Both the position numbers and the translations under genes were made by a program. Positions 45,376 through 56,378 of a DNA stretch of 64,000 nt are shown here, one piece after another. Location: positions 1,364,001-1,428,000 of the forward strand of contig JBCAQO010000004.1 in assembly GCA_039111635.1 (NCBI GenBank). Direction: 5' to 3'. The notes below the pieces were generated by a model. That model searched no databases and was not told the origin of the DNA. It worked only from the letters and a program-made list of their open reading frames with translations. Numbering within the stretch: position 1 is the stretch's first letter; each line of letters starts with the position of its first letter. Source of the stretch: Heterobasidion occidentale. Lineage: Eukaryota > Basidiomycota > Agaricomycetes > Russulales > Bondarzewiaceae.

Positions 45376-47049
45376 ATGTCACTTGCCCCCGCACACCTCT
45401 TCTTACTCAACTCCCCCCGCTACATTCTCAGTAACATCAGAATGGCTTCCGCTACCACTTCTCCTCACGCCTCCAACACCTCCTCCCCCAACCCCTTCAT
45501 CCTCCGTACCATCTCCCCGCCCACTACCACACCCACGCTCATTGACGACACAGACTCGGATTACGACAGTGAGGACGACATCCCGTCGGAAGGCGTCCCA
45601 GTCGCCGACCCCCTTACAGAGTTCGTTATTCCCCGTTTCCCGGCTGAAATGCCGAACCCACACATCGCCATTCCCCCATTGGCCTTTGCCGTTCACAACG
45701 AAAACCCGCGCTTCCGGATCCGTGCTATACCCAATCCCCTTCACGACATCTGTCTCTACCAGGACCTGACAACGAACAATAGCATCTACCACCTCACGCT
45801 CGCCGAGGACGAGGCCCCTATTATTCTGAACCAGCCTGGCTTGAAGAACCCTCGTGCCTTCCTTTTCTATTTGCAGCAGGCAGTCTGGGCCCAAGCCTAT
45901 CAAGTATTCTCTGGACCGCTCAACCAAACCCAAGCTATCCTCCTCGCCAACATCACCGTCACCTCCTACCGCATGAAGGGGCTGATCAATCTCCCCGCCA
46001 TCCGCAACGACATGATTAACTTCCGGCTAGGAGGCATCTTGGCCAGCAGTTCCGTCCTCCTCCAGACGCACACCATACGTGGCTGGCTCGAAGTACTCGC
46101 TCGAATCCGGTACAAGGAGAACACAATCCGCTGGTTCTATTTTACAGGACTTAATGGGGCGCGTCTGGAGATAGAGGAGTACGTCCCTAAGGGACTACTG
46201 CCGACTCACTCCTTCCCCCTTAACAGTCGTGGAGTTCACCCCGTCGCAAGCTACTGGTCAAGCGGATGTACCCGAGAGGATAACGTCAGGCCCTGGGTTA
46301 TGACCAAGCCGGATCTACAGGAACAAGGTTTTCACCAGGTCGACGTCGAGGAACCCATGACGGTCGATCCTCCGGCTAACACGGAACCAGATCTCCCGGC
46401 GCCAGAACTCTTTCGACCCACCGACGAAGAAACTGCCGAATCCATGCGGCCCACCAGTCCCCCTTACGACCCCGAACAAGTCGTCCGGGATCGCCAGGTA
46501 CTTCAGCCGTTACCGGTACCACCCCCGTCACCCCCTGCTGTGTCCCCATCCCCCCCCTTACTCGGCGACGACCTCACCCATCCTATCGTTGTCGACGAAA
46601 CCTCCCCCCAGTCGCCGGACCTTCCTGTCGCAACTGAGGAGGGATGGCCTGCCGACGCCATGGACTCCGAAAACGTTTGGCCTACCCCTCCTGCTCTCCC
46701 GCCTTCTCCACCCACCGACCCCACCACTCGTACCTGCTGGGAATGCGGACGCGCCGGCCATCTCGTCGTGGGATGTCCAATCACGGGCATTCGCCAGAGA
46801 ACGGACGTTATGGCGCGCGGCTTTCTTCAAGACTACGATAGGCATCGCATGCAGTCCCAGCGCCTTCGTCTGCAGATGGATAGGACGGCTGAGGAATACG
46901 GGTACCACAAGTCGGCGTTAGACCATTTAATCGACACCGCTAACTGGACTGGATACCCTGCTCGGAACATCCCCACCTTCGACGAAGTCCACCCGAGGAG
47001 ACCCGCCCCTACCATCGGTGCACCCGCCAAGCGCCGAAGACTTGTATAG
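45376..47049 (+). CDS. ORF3 of element 1: 557-aa CCHC protein between pol and the 3' LTR
   Basis: An uninterrupted frame ends 11 bases before the 3' LTR. The N-terminus is Ser/Thr/Pro-rich and then acidic (DDTDSDYDSEDD). A globular-looking block spans about residues 80-300 (FAVHNENPRFRIRAIPNPLH, FLFYLQQAVWAQAYQVFSG, GWLEVLARIRYKENTIRWFY). A Pro-rich stretch precedes one CCHC knuckle, CWECGRAGHLVVGC, and the C-terminus is a basic PAKRRRLV, possibly a nuclear localisation signal. It has no signal peptide, no membrane segment and no furin-like site, so it is not an obvious envelope protein. Usual Ty3 chromoviruses end after the integrase chromodomain. An inner ATG at 45442 (MASATTSPHASNTSS) could be the true start. 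Confidence 0.8.
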   Translation: MSLAPAHLFLLNSPRYILSNIRMASATTSPHASNTSSPNPFILRTISPPTTTPTLIDDTDSDYDSEDDIPSEGVPVADPLTEFVIPRFPAEMPNPHIAIPPLAFAVHNENPRFRIRAIPNPLHDICLYQDLTTNNSIYHLTLAEDEAPIILNQPGLKNPRAFLFYLQQAVWAQAYQVFSGPLNQTQAILLANITVTSYRMKGLINLPAIRNDMINFRLGGILASSSVLLQTHTIRGWLEVLARIRYKENTIRWFYFTGLNGARLEIEEYVPKGLLPTHSFPLNSRGVHPVASYWSSGCTREDNVRPWVMTKPDLQEQGFHQVDVEEPMTVDPPANTEPDLPAPELFRPTDEETAESMRPTSPPYDPEQVVRDRQVLQPLPVPPPSPPAVSPSPPLLGDDLTHPIVVDETSPQSPDLPVATEEGWPADAMDSENVWPTPPALPPSPPTDPTTRTCWECGRAGHLVVGCPITGIRQRTDVMARGFLQDYDRHRMQSQRLRLQMDRTAEEYGYHKSALDHLIDTANWTGYPARNIPTFDEVHPRRPAPTIGAPAKRRRLV

Positions 47050-47060
47050 AGAGGGGGTAG
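47047..47060 (+). promoter_or_regulatory. polypurine tract of element 1
   Basis: AGAGAGGGGGTAG directly precedes the 3' LTR, where plus-strand DNA synthesis would start. Confidence 0.75.
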
Positions 47061-47892
47061 TGTTAGGACCGCGTCCTAACACGTGCTTCGCACGTGAGTG
47101 GATGGGCTGGTCAAGTGCTTCGGACTTGTTGAGGACTCGGACTGCTTTCCATGACTCCCTACCATTTACATGCTGATGCATGAACGCTGACTTCTAGTTC
47201 CTGATTCTTGATGTGGACAGACATTGGTTCCTGACCCCCGTTCCTGGTTCTTGATCGATCAAAGATGTGGATGGACATTAGTGATCGGATTACTATATGT
47301 GGTTATATGGCAGGTCAATGAGGTATTCTAGCTTACGGATCTCGATCGTTGACTTCGGTACCTAAGAAGCGCACGGACCAGATCTGGATCCTGCCCTAGA
47401 CACTTCTGTACGTAAATAGCCGAGATGAGCTTCTAAGAAGCTCAGCTCGTTCACCTGTAATACACTCGATCTCTGCACTGCACCCGGTCTGGCTACCTTC
47501 CTAGCCCACACTTCGTGATCTCTGTCAGATCTGAGAAACACTTTACACGGTCTGACAAAGCACTGGACTCGTCTCCCTTCCCTCCCCTCCCTCTACTCAT
47601 CCGCTTCTATACCGGACTAGCTGCCTTCCGCGTTCTCAGTTGGACACCCCCTCGTGTCATTTGTTGGACAGGAGAAGATCATCCGGTTCCTCCTCATCAT
47701 CGAGAAGACCTCGAAGATCACCTTCTCAATCTATTTGAGAACAAAGCAGACAGCGACCCCAAGTTCCTCGAAAGAGCCCAAAGACGATCCATCGTCTTTA
47801 TCCATTGGAGTCTACGACTATACGAACCAGTGGAGGTTTAGCCTAGGGACCCCTTCGTGCATCGGTGCACGTGATAGGTCTCCGACCTAACA
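47061..47892 (+). repeat. 3' LTR of element 1
   Basis: Same ends and internal landmarks as the 5' LTR; AGCTCGTTCA lies at 47444-47453. It lacks two bases (GCGTCTGG becomes GTCTGG) and has one extra G near 47835 relative to the 5' copy, plus scattered substitutions. Confidence 0.93.
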
Positions 47893-48794
47893 CACTCCTA
47901 AAGCAGCATCTACTCTCACTTGGTAAGTTGGTTCCTCACGACATTGCTTCTCAACGCTCAATATTTACAATCTAGTCTCTATCAATTTATCGACATCATC
48001 ATGGCCCAGATCTTTGTCAACGATCAAGCGTATGCGGTAAGTCCTACTTACATGTTTTCAGTCACTGTACTTACCAGTAAGGAAGGTACTGGAGTCTTTC
48101 TTAGGGAGGGGCTTTTCTGATTTCATTCGTTGGCAGTTGTTCGTTCAGGTGTGTTTTCCTGTTTCTCATATGCTGGTATGTTGATTTGATCGTCCCTCTA
48201 GACAATGGCCATGCTAGGGTTCTCCGAGGAGCAAGGAAGCAGATCGTGCGTTACTTTCAAACATGAAATGCTAACGAATCTTGTGATTCATCAGGTGAGC
48301 ATCAATGTTTTATCCATATCAATCTGTAACACTCTAACACATCATCGATGCAGCCGCACAAGGGCAAACTGCACTGCAAACTGTGCAGAAAGTAAGCAAT
48401 CTCTTTGTGTTCATGGACAATCATCAACTCACCATACTCTAAAAGAATAGGAAAAATGTTCAGAAAGATGTATGGATGGGATATGGGATCTTTCACCATC
48501 TCCTGATGAAATGCTACGCGCGAGCTACCAGTTTTCTTGTGTACCAATATCCTTTACACGTTACTACGCCTCTTTACATTGTTGTCTGGTCAATGCATCT
48601 CTTGTTGACTGTGGTCTTTTTACAGCTTCTGGGCAACGAACTTCACTTGTACAGCACGAGTGAGTCTTAATTTCTTACAGTTCTTCATAGCTGATACACT
48701 CCCTTGTCAGGCTTCAGCTGGCAGTGACGATGCCTAGCGCAAGTGCACAGCACCAAGATGGACATTTGTGCCGACTCTTGCTTGAGGCCACTAG
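47893..48794. other. region between the 3' LTR and the methyltransferase remnant
   Basis: Contains possible small exons, for example MAQIFVNDQAYA ending at a GTAAGT donor (48001-48036), a frame around 48205-48297 (SEEQGSRSCVTFKHEMLTNL) followed by a plausible intron and HKGKLHCKLCRK, and a 63-codon hydrophobic frame (48476-48670). These could be 5' exons of the DNMT1-like gene or an unrelated broken gene. Confidence 0.3.
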
Positions 48795-51397
48795 GGCCGC
48801 TGAGCGACGCCCAACCACCCCCTCATTCAACACATCCTCGGTGAAGAAAACCTCGGCCTCCCGCCCTTCCAAGGAAACACCTCCTACCTCCAGCACGAGC
48901 ACCCCAACAGGCTGAAGAACATCGCCCTGCACAGTTTCGACCTCGCTATCCTCTGCCCGGAGAACCAAAACCAGAACCAGAACTCCCCGCTCGTCTCACA
49001 GCTCGCCTGCCTGCCGCGTGGCTGCGGAGCGCAGGCGCAGGGGCGAGAACCCGCACGTGCTCCTTGAGGAGCTGTGACGGTCGGCGCTCGAAGAGGACAA
49101 GCCGGTATGCTCGAGGCTGGATTGGAGGCTGAAGCCACGGTCTTCGTATCTGACGACTGTGGCGGTGGGCAGGAAGGAGTGTTCGGTGAGTGCCTTCGTT
49201 TTGGTTCTGGCCTTGTGTATGCAGACAATTCTGATGCGAGGGGCCTGGTGGAGTAGCTGTAGGTCGGCGACGTTGTCATCCTACCTATCGGGGTTGACTA
49301 AGACAACGGAAAGATGTCCAATTTCTGGACCCAGACGATATTCCGCCCAACACGATGATTCCCACTCACTTCTGGTCTGTCCATGTTGCACATGCGGAGC
49401 GTGGCTTGCGCTGACTGCTCTTGGCATGCAGGTTCGCACAGATCGTGTTCATCAACGGAGAGGAGAACTTCGTGCACGTCTGTTGGTTCGAGCACAGCTC
49501 CAGGACTATGCTGGGCGAGTTATCAGATCACAGACAGCTCTTCCTCATGGACGTCTGCGATAAAGAAAATTTGGACATCATTGCCAGTAAAGCAGAGGTT
49601 ATACAGATGACCACGGATCCATTGCTGCCTCCATCGGACGACAGAGTGGGGCGCTATATCTGGAAGTGTGTCTCTTTTACTTAACAGCGTGCTCATCTTT
49701 GTCAATTTGACTGATGAGGAAGTATAAACAAGTATATCTGAAGCATTCGGCGTCTTTTATGGATCTGCCAAAATTGCTGGCAGTGGACGACTTGACACTG
49801 CTGGATAATTGCCACAGTTGCTTGATGAGCGCGCAATACGAGCAGGATTTGCAGGCGACATCGATCAAGGGCGGCTATCCATACAAGGGATACAACCTGC
49901 ACTATCGCGATTTCATCCTCATCGCCTCTGAGGACCATGGGTCGTGCAACATTGGCCAGATCCTGCCCTCCAATGATGCCAAGTGGCACAGCGAGTCCGT
50001 TGTGGTCGTGCGAGGCTGTTCGGCAGGATGAGCAACATTGGCAACATCCCTCCAGACGTCAGTATGCGAAGTGAGGTGCGTGGGATGTCCAATTGTTGAA
50101 TGATCTTGTTGATAAAACGGCCCACAGCAACAACTCTTTGCAACAGAGGTTGAATTGCACTTTGTACATACGGACGCATCCGTCCCATGTATGTCCTGCA
50201 CAAGCAAATGGTGCCCGACTACGCGCAGTGGGTGGAGCAGTCTCCGGATCATTTCTACGTGATCTTCCACTTTCCTACGCTCATCCCGGAGTCGTGGGCC
50301 AAGCGCAGGGAGTTCTAGTGGTAGGAGATGCACGTCTGAAGATCGTGTGTTGACACGACGGACGCGGAGCGCAGGCCGCTACGCATTTTCGACCCTTTTG
50401 CGGGTGTCGGCGCATTGGCACCGGGCCTGGAGCACGCTGGGGGCATGAAGCTCACGCACGCTGTCGAGATCTCTCCGAGCGCCGCCCAAACCCTGAAGTG
50501 CGTCTCGCTTCCCTCACTGATCGCTGGACATGACGTAGATGATGCCATAGAAACAATTGCTACTCTGCGATTATGTACAATCAGTGCTCTAATGAGGTTT
50601 ACCATTATGCGATTTGGCGGCACAAGCTTCGCTCGGATGAGACGCTGTGGGATCTGCATCACAAGCTGTTCTCTCCACCTCCAAAGCCGGGAAATATCGA
50701 CTGCATTGCTGCCGGATTTCCTTGGTGTGTGGTCTCCTCGGACCCCGTCACTTCAACCGATACACCGCGCCATCCTTCACAGTCAACCGCATTTGACGCT
50801 CAACATGTTCCAAAAGGCAAATGATGTCAAGAGCCACCTGATACTTAACTTGCTGTCCTGGGTCGATCTCTTGAATCCCAAGTACTGGATATTCAAGAAC
50901 GTCAAGGGCTTCCTGCAGTATAATCTGGGGGCTGTGCAAGTTGACATACACCGGGTGGAAGGGGGGATCAAGATAGGAGGCTTGCAATTCTTGGTCCACG
51001 CGATGCTCTCCATGAAGTGCGTCCCCACATTTCACTTCCCCCTCCTCCATCTCACCTCTCGCTCCCTACAGCTATCAGGCCCGCTTTGGCCTCCTGCAGG
51101 CGGGGCACTACAGCACCCCGCAGACCCGCATCTGCTGTTTCCTGGTCTCCGCGCGCCACAGGCTCGTGCTCCCCGAGCTGCCACAGCTGACGCATGACTT
51201 ACCGTACTACCGCAAGCTCAAGATCCACTTCCCAAACGGGCACGCCATCCAGCCCATCCGGATGCTGTGCGGCACGGTGCCGCTCCCGTTTGTGTCGATC
51301 AAGGACGCGGTCGGGGGTCTGCCCCAGTTTGACTGGTGCGCCCCCCACGAATCCGCCACGCCCCTCGCCTGTCCTGACCGACCTCTTTCTCTCTCTT

Positions 51398-51489
<92 letters not shown>

Positions 51490-52139
51490 GCCAGGGCGGA
51501 CCCAATGTACGTGCGTGATCCGGCCATCAAGCCGGCGCAGGAACACGAGTGCGCGGAGATGATCCCAGTGGTTGTTTGTGACTCCCATCGCCCATTGGCC
51601 GGGCCCCATGGAAAGAAGCCTTACCACAGCAAGCCGCAGACCTCGTTCCAGGCGCGGTGTCACGCGGGGGAGACGACGGACCTGCAGCACGTCACGCGCA
51701 CGATGAAGTCAGCCCCCGTCCATCAGTGCATGCGCGCAGTGTCGCATGGCAGGGGTGGAGCGCGTTAGCGTTGGCGCTGGCGCTGGCTTTGACAGCTTGC
51801 GTTTGTTCACTCAGGGTGGTCACCATCCCGCTCAAAATCGGCGCTGACTACAGATGTGAGTCCCTCTCTCCCAATCCACGACAACAACGCTCCCTCACGA
51901 GCGCAACCCTGACTGCCCTCGCGTCTATCTAGTTGCTACCCAGTCCTGCCTGCAGAGCTGCGGCAATGGCAGTTCTCGAACCCGCACTCGGCTGTCGCCA
52001 AAGGGGGCTACCGACCCGGTACATGCGCCCCATCCGCCGCCGCCATTCGAGCAGCCAGCCCATGCCCCACATTTTTTCTTGTTTCGTCTCCCTTTGTGCG
52101 TCATCACAGTCCCCCCCGATCCGAGATCTGAGCCTGTAG
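48795..52139 (+). pseudogene. DNMT1-type DNA cytosine-5 methyltransferase, degenerate and truncated
   Basis: BAH-like region: VGDVVILPIGVD and, after an acceptor at 49431, FAQIVFINGEENFVHVCWFE. A second part includes NCHSCLMSAQY and SPDHFYVIFHFPTLIPESWA. The catalytic domain has motif I (DPFAGVGALAPGLEHAG), HAVEISPSAAQTLK, the Pro-Cys-Gln motif rebuilt across an intron (GFPCQPH), and TPQTR of motif VIII. Motif VI reads FKNV where E-N-V is needed, so the catalytic Glu is replaced by Lys. A TAA interrupts GVD-*-DNGK near 49300, and other frame breaks occur. It stops near 52139: the RQ..GFP and QVGNAV motifs at the end of the family were not found. An intron near 51385-51488 carries a long CT repeat. 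Confidence 0.8.
51385..51488 (+). repeat. CT dinucleotide tract in an intron
   Basis: About 100 bp of almost pure CT, with a few TTT interruptions, running into a CTCTAG acceptor of the methyltransferase remnant. It would act as a very long polypyrimidine tract. Confidence 0.95.
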
Positions 52140-52647
52140 TTGACTATCTGGCAAGCTCGCCCTCATAGATCGGAAGATCGCGGTGGGCCAGGCGCGCATG
52201 AAGAGCATCGTGAGTCTTGCGCCAGAAAACTGTGTCAGATGAACAGGTCATACAGGGAGGGTGACGGCGGTGGGGGGTAACAGACTTGATAGGTACAAAC
52301 CTAGTGAAAAATGGAGGAGTGATCATGAGCCGCTATTGAACTTGTGGGTGGCAATAAAAAGCTGAGTGATGAATAATGCAACACCCATACAGACTGCTGA
52401 GTGGACATCATGAATGTGGCAACACTACTCACTGTTAATCAAGGCCCTATCAAGATGTAAAATTTGCTACTGCCATCAAAAATAGAAACTGTGTTTTCAG
52501 CCACCGTGCGAGGCTGTTCCCAATTAGGAAATACAGTCCAGCTGCTCACGACGTGTCGCTCCTAATAAGGAAGTTAGGCAGTCTTAGACACTTTTAGACA
52601 CATTTGTGTATAATTGGCTGCTAATGAAAGGGGAGCATTTCCCTGAT
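52140..52647. other. unassigned AT-richer spacer
   Basis: No gene supported. Includes GTTAGGCAGTCTTAGACAC near 52573, which faintly resembles the LTR start and may be the diverged 5' end of the next LTR. Confidence 0.35.
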
Positions 52648-53445
52648 GCTGGTCAAGTGCTTCGGATGTGCCACAGACTTGGACCGTTCCCCATGACTCA
52701 TTACTATCTACATGCTCACTGCATGAATGCTTACTTACAGTTCCTGGTTCTTGATGCGGACAGACTTTAGTTCCTGCCCTGTTCCTGGTTCCTGATCAAT
52801 TATGATGTGCCTTGGTATTTGACATGGATGTGGACAGAGATTAGTGATCCGGTACTATACTTAGATCAATGACACATCTTAGCTTACAGATCTCGATCGT
52901 TGACTTCGGTACCTGAGAAGCGCACAGATCAGATCGCGATCCTGCCCTAGACACTTCTTTGTATATTTAGCTGAGATGAGCTTCTAAGAAGCTCAGCTTG
53001 TTCACCTGTAATACATTTGATCTTTGCACTGCACCCGGTGTCTGGCTACCTTCCTAGCCCACACTTTGTGATCTCTGTCAGATCTGAAACTCTTTACACG
53101 GTCTGACGAAGCACTGGCCTCGTCTCCCTTCTCTTCTTATGCCCTCTTCACGCATTACTACACCGGACTCGCCGCCTTCCGCGTTCTCAGTTGGACACCC
53201 CCTCGTGTTATCTGTTGGACAGGAGAAGATCATCCCGTTCCTCCTCATCATTGAGAAGACCTCAAGGATCATCTCCTTAACCTCTTTGAGGACAAGGCAG
53301 AGAACGACTCCGAGTTCCTTGAAAGAGCCCAAAGACAATCAATTGTCTTCATTCATTGGAGCCTCCGACTCTACGACGCTGTGGACGTATTAGCCTAGGG
53401 ATCCCCTTCGTGCATCGGTGCACGTGATAGGTCTCTGACCTAACA
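52648..53445 (+). repeat. diverged partial or solo LTR related to element 1
   Basis: From GCTGGTCAAGTGCTTCGG onward it parallels the element-1 LTR, including GAGCTTCTAAGAAGCTCAGC, the CTCGTGTTATCTGTTGGACA stretch, the GTGCATCGGTGCACGTGATA stretch and the terminal CCTAACA. The first 45 or so bases of the LTR are replaced. No internal retroelement sequence adjoins it, so it is a solo or recombinant LTR of an older or sister family. Confidence 0.85.
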
Positions 53446-53624
53446 ACACATGGCTATAGCATCGAGTAACACAGCAAGAAACTAGGAAAGCAAGACATAA
53501 TTAAGCTAATAAGGTATAGGCTCTAAGATAGGATCTGCAAGCAGCCGTCCATCCCTCTGCGGCAAGCTTATATACTGAGTCAACCGACTTGCAACCAGGC
53601 TAGTGCAACAAGCACTCACTCTCA

Positions 53625-55020
53625 TCAATGGCGTGTGAGGCACCTCTTGGACACTTCATGATGCCGCTTGAGCACGTCCTCTTGCATGTACATTTTACCG
53701 CACCCATCGCATCTCAACGAGGGCCGCATGTGTATTAGTTTTCGTAAGTGCTGCTGAAGGTCATCCTGCGACCCGCACACTTGCGGACAGTCCCCAAGTG
53801 GACATGGATAACCTCCTTGCGAGGTGGGCTGCACACCATCGACCATAACAGTGATGCGGTCCTCAATCTCTTGCTGGGAGAGCAGCTCTCCAGCTGCATT
53901 TGTAATGTCGATGAAAGAGGTCTCGGACGGAGAGGAAGTGGCAGGCGCAGGCATAGGCGATGCCGCCGTGGGTGTAGATGGTGCAGGCATGGGCGACATG
54001 GGCGTGGGTGAAGACTGTGCAAGCGTGGGCACGAGCATAGTCAGTGCAAGGGTTGGTGTGGTCGTGGCCGTGATCGTGATCGTGGTCGGCGTAGGTGGGG
54101 AAGCAGGCGTCGAAGCAGCGGACAAGTCCTAGGTAGCAGAGGCGCGTGAGCGCGGAGGGCGTCCCCTGCGTTTTTGTGGTGGCATCGAGGATGCCACTGT
54201 TTGTGCTTTGTGCTTCCAACCCGTCGGCTTTGGCGCAGGTGGCTCCGGGCTTTTGACGTCGTGGGACGTTGGAGAGACGCAGCTGGATTGTGCCAGTGGG
54301 ACATCAATGCTGGAAGCCGGAGAGGAAGCGCATGATGTCAACAAGACATTGCGTGCAATGGATGGAGAAGACGACAGGGGAACTGAGCGGCAGGGAAGGG
54401 GTGCAATTGGGCATTCTTCGGGAGGTGGGGTCATGTAGAGGTCATCATCCTCTTCATCCTCGCCATTTCTCAACAGCACAATATCATCATCAAAATTGTC
54501 ACCCAGCTGAGATCCGGCAGGGCTATTGCAAGTGTTTGGTGGCATCCGTGGCAACGAAGTCAGAGCGTGCCCGTTCCCCAAGTCCAGCTTGACAACATCG
54601 TCATAATCATCATATTCCTCGTCCGTCCCCAGAAGCGGTAAAGAGTTTGTTTTCGCAGGTTCTACTCCTACTTGGTCGTGCAAGGTCTGAATGTACCGTT
54701 CACAGTATCCATCCGAGTTGATTGGGATATCCATCCCTCTGCCAGTGGTGCGGTAGCTGTACCAGACTGGCTGGCGCAGCACTGCTTGCCCTCCAGGACC
54801 GTACGCATCAATATGCAGCGCGTGCTGGGCCCCATGGGACATGTCAAACATCTTATGGAGATGATGAGATAGCATTATAGCGTTCACTCGAGGTCTTGAC
54901 GTACCGATCCGGACTTTTGTCTCTCCAAATCGCGGTCAAAGGCTTTCATATCAAAGTAATTGGATAGAGGGCCGTAGCGCCTGGTCAGTGAAACCTCTGC
55001 CGAGCGGAAAGGGTACTGAA
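53625..55020 (-). CDS. C2H2 zinc-finger protein with AT-hook-like motif, one in-frame TAG
   Basis: Probable DNA-binding protein. A likely upstream exon at about 55010-54905 (YPFRSAEVSLTRRYGPLSNY, FDMKAFDRDLERQKSGS) ends at a GTACGT donor and joins, after a CCATAAG acceptor, MFDMSHGAQHALHIDAYGPG at about 54850. The main frame runs through an acidic stretch (LLGTDEEYDDYDD, GEDEEDDDLY) and KRRGRPPRSR, an AT-hook-like core. A TAG at 54129-54131 interrupts it; the same frame resumes as a Thr/Pro/Ala-rich stretch and ends with two zinc fingers (CPLGDCPQVCGSQDDLQQHL then RKLIH; CDGCGKMYMQEDVLKRHHEV then SKRC). The TAG might instead be the AG of an intron that removes the AT-hook part. 5' exons are uncertain. 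Confidence 0.6.
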
Positions 55021-55787
55021 GGTGTGAGGTAGAGTGTATTAATGCCATGGGGATATGTACTGATTAAGAATAGATTAGTTTGTTTAGGCTGGAAGGTAGT
55101 TAGATAGTACAAGTACAACCTGTAGGGACACAAATGCCACAACTTATATAGGGTTCCTGGAGGAGCTTGGGCAATGCCACAGACAAAGCACGTGTGGCAT
55201 TGGCCAGGGCTGAGGCAGTCGCTTTGGCCTGCCACAGCTATTGTCGGTGGCATCAGAAAAGCTAGTGTGGCACGCAAAGGATGAAGAACGGTCGCAAGGG
55301 TGCCTTTGTGGTAGGGACACAGCCCCGATTGTCTGCGGAAGTCACAGGTGGCATTCGGGAGAGTGTTTCCATGGACAACAACACCTTGGCCCATTGCCTG
55401 AAATATTGCTTTGTATGCTTGTCATTACGTTTGGTTTGAAGTTGACCTGGGGCGGGAATAGCCGTTAAAGACGTAGCCACACTAGTGCAAATAGACCGAC
55501 TCAACAATGTTTCTGTGCTCCTTAGAACGTCAAACATGATCTGCACTTTTCCGGCTTATCCTGCCGAGGCTCGCTGCTGCAATGTGTCCAGGCGGTTGTC
55601 CTCGAGAGAAGGCCTTCAAAAGGTTCATGAAGAGATTGGCAAGGCTTCAAGACGCCTCACTTCCTTCAGAAGGATTAGGATGCGAAAGATGGGTGTAGAG
55701 GTTATAGATGAGCTGGCCAAACTGCTTTGTTGAGACCAAGATAAGGAACACACTATGATGACCCACGTTGCCTCAGTGAATGGAAAG
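55021..55787. other. spacer between the zinc-finger gene and element 2
   Basis: May contain further 5' exons of the zinc-finger gene on the minus strand and a small exon-like plus-strand frame ending at 55733 (RRIRMRKMGVEVIDELAKLL). Neither is firm. Confidence 0.3.
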
Positions 55788-56376
55788 TGTTATGACTTGA
55801 CCGATCGGGGCCCTTTGGGGCCGGTCTATCCGATGGATCAAGCATCACATGCTAGGCGGCTCCACTATGGAGCGTACATCAAGGTATTCGGCATGTCCTT
55901 AGGAGCCGACTAGACCGATGGTTCTTCAAGACATCGGTAGAGGCTACATTGGAGGGACACGAGGATCGTTCGATAGGCACAGAGATAAGAGAGGCATTCA
56001 CATGCCATGGGCTTAGGGCTTATGGGTAAGCACCTTGTTGCACCAGGATGGATCTGTGCGACTGGAGAAGTACAAGAGTAGGCACCGGCCGAGAGAGACG
56101 GTGGCCACAGCTCTTCTGTGATGGAAACCCGAAGAAGCACACGAACTCTTACCCTATACCCTATACAGTATATAAGGCCCATAGAATAGGCTGAGGATCT
56201 TCAGTCTATTCTCTTCATTTGTTCGTATCTTCTTATACGAACACTTCGTTGAATAACCATTATTCCCTCCTGTATCATTGCCCGGTACAGTCGAGACTTT
56301 GTCCACCACTCAGTCCATTGTGCGACCTAGGGAAGAACCTGTTACTCTTGGGTTACTGAACGAGCAGTTCATAACA
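55788..56376 (+). repeat. 5' LTR of element 2
   Basis: 589 bp, from TGTTATGACTTGACCG to GCAGTTCATAACA, with inverted ends TGTTATGA and TCATAACA. A GACCG...GGCCC-TTT-GGGGCC...CGGTC hairpin lies just inside the 5' end. TATATAAG at 56169-56176 is 34 bp before the predicted RNA start at 56203. Confidence 0.8.
56169..56176 (+). promoter_or_regulatory. TATA box of the element 2 LTR promoter
   Basis: TATATAAG, placed 34 bp before AGTCTATTCT, the sequence that matches the primer-binding site and so should be the RNA 5' end. Confidence 0.7.
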
Positions 56377-56378
56377 CT

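Larger units (their letters stand above)
37490..47892 (+). mobile_element. full-length Ty3 chromovirus, element 1, Tf1-type self-priming with an extra 3' gene
   Basis: Two LTRs (833 and 832 bp) flank ORF0, gag, pol and an additional ORF3. LTR ends are TGTTAGG...CCTAACA. The primer-binding site matches the element's own LTR, not a tRNA. A purine tract (AGAGAGGGGGTAG) abuts the 3' LTR. The LTRs differ at scattered sites plus two small indels, so the insertion is not recent. No target-site duplication is visible: GAAGG precedes the 5' LTR and CACTC follows the 3' LTR. Coding damage is light: one TAG in ORF0, a one-base shift in gag and one TGA in pol. Confidence 0.93.

Noticed and set aside
45376..47049. 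ORF3 as a retroviral-type envelope gene
   Set aside because: No signal peptide, no membrane anchor and no cleavage motif; the CCHC knuckle and basic C-terminus suggest a nucleic-acid-binding protein.
47893..53445. Methyltransferase as cargo of an LTR element bounded by 47061-47892 and 52648-53445
   Set aside because: The remnant keeps many introns, so it did not pass through an RNA stage, and the right LTR is a diverged relative, not a partner of the left one.
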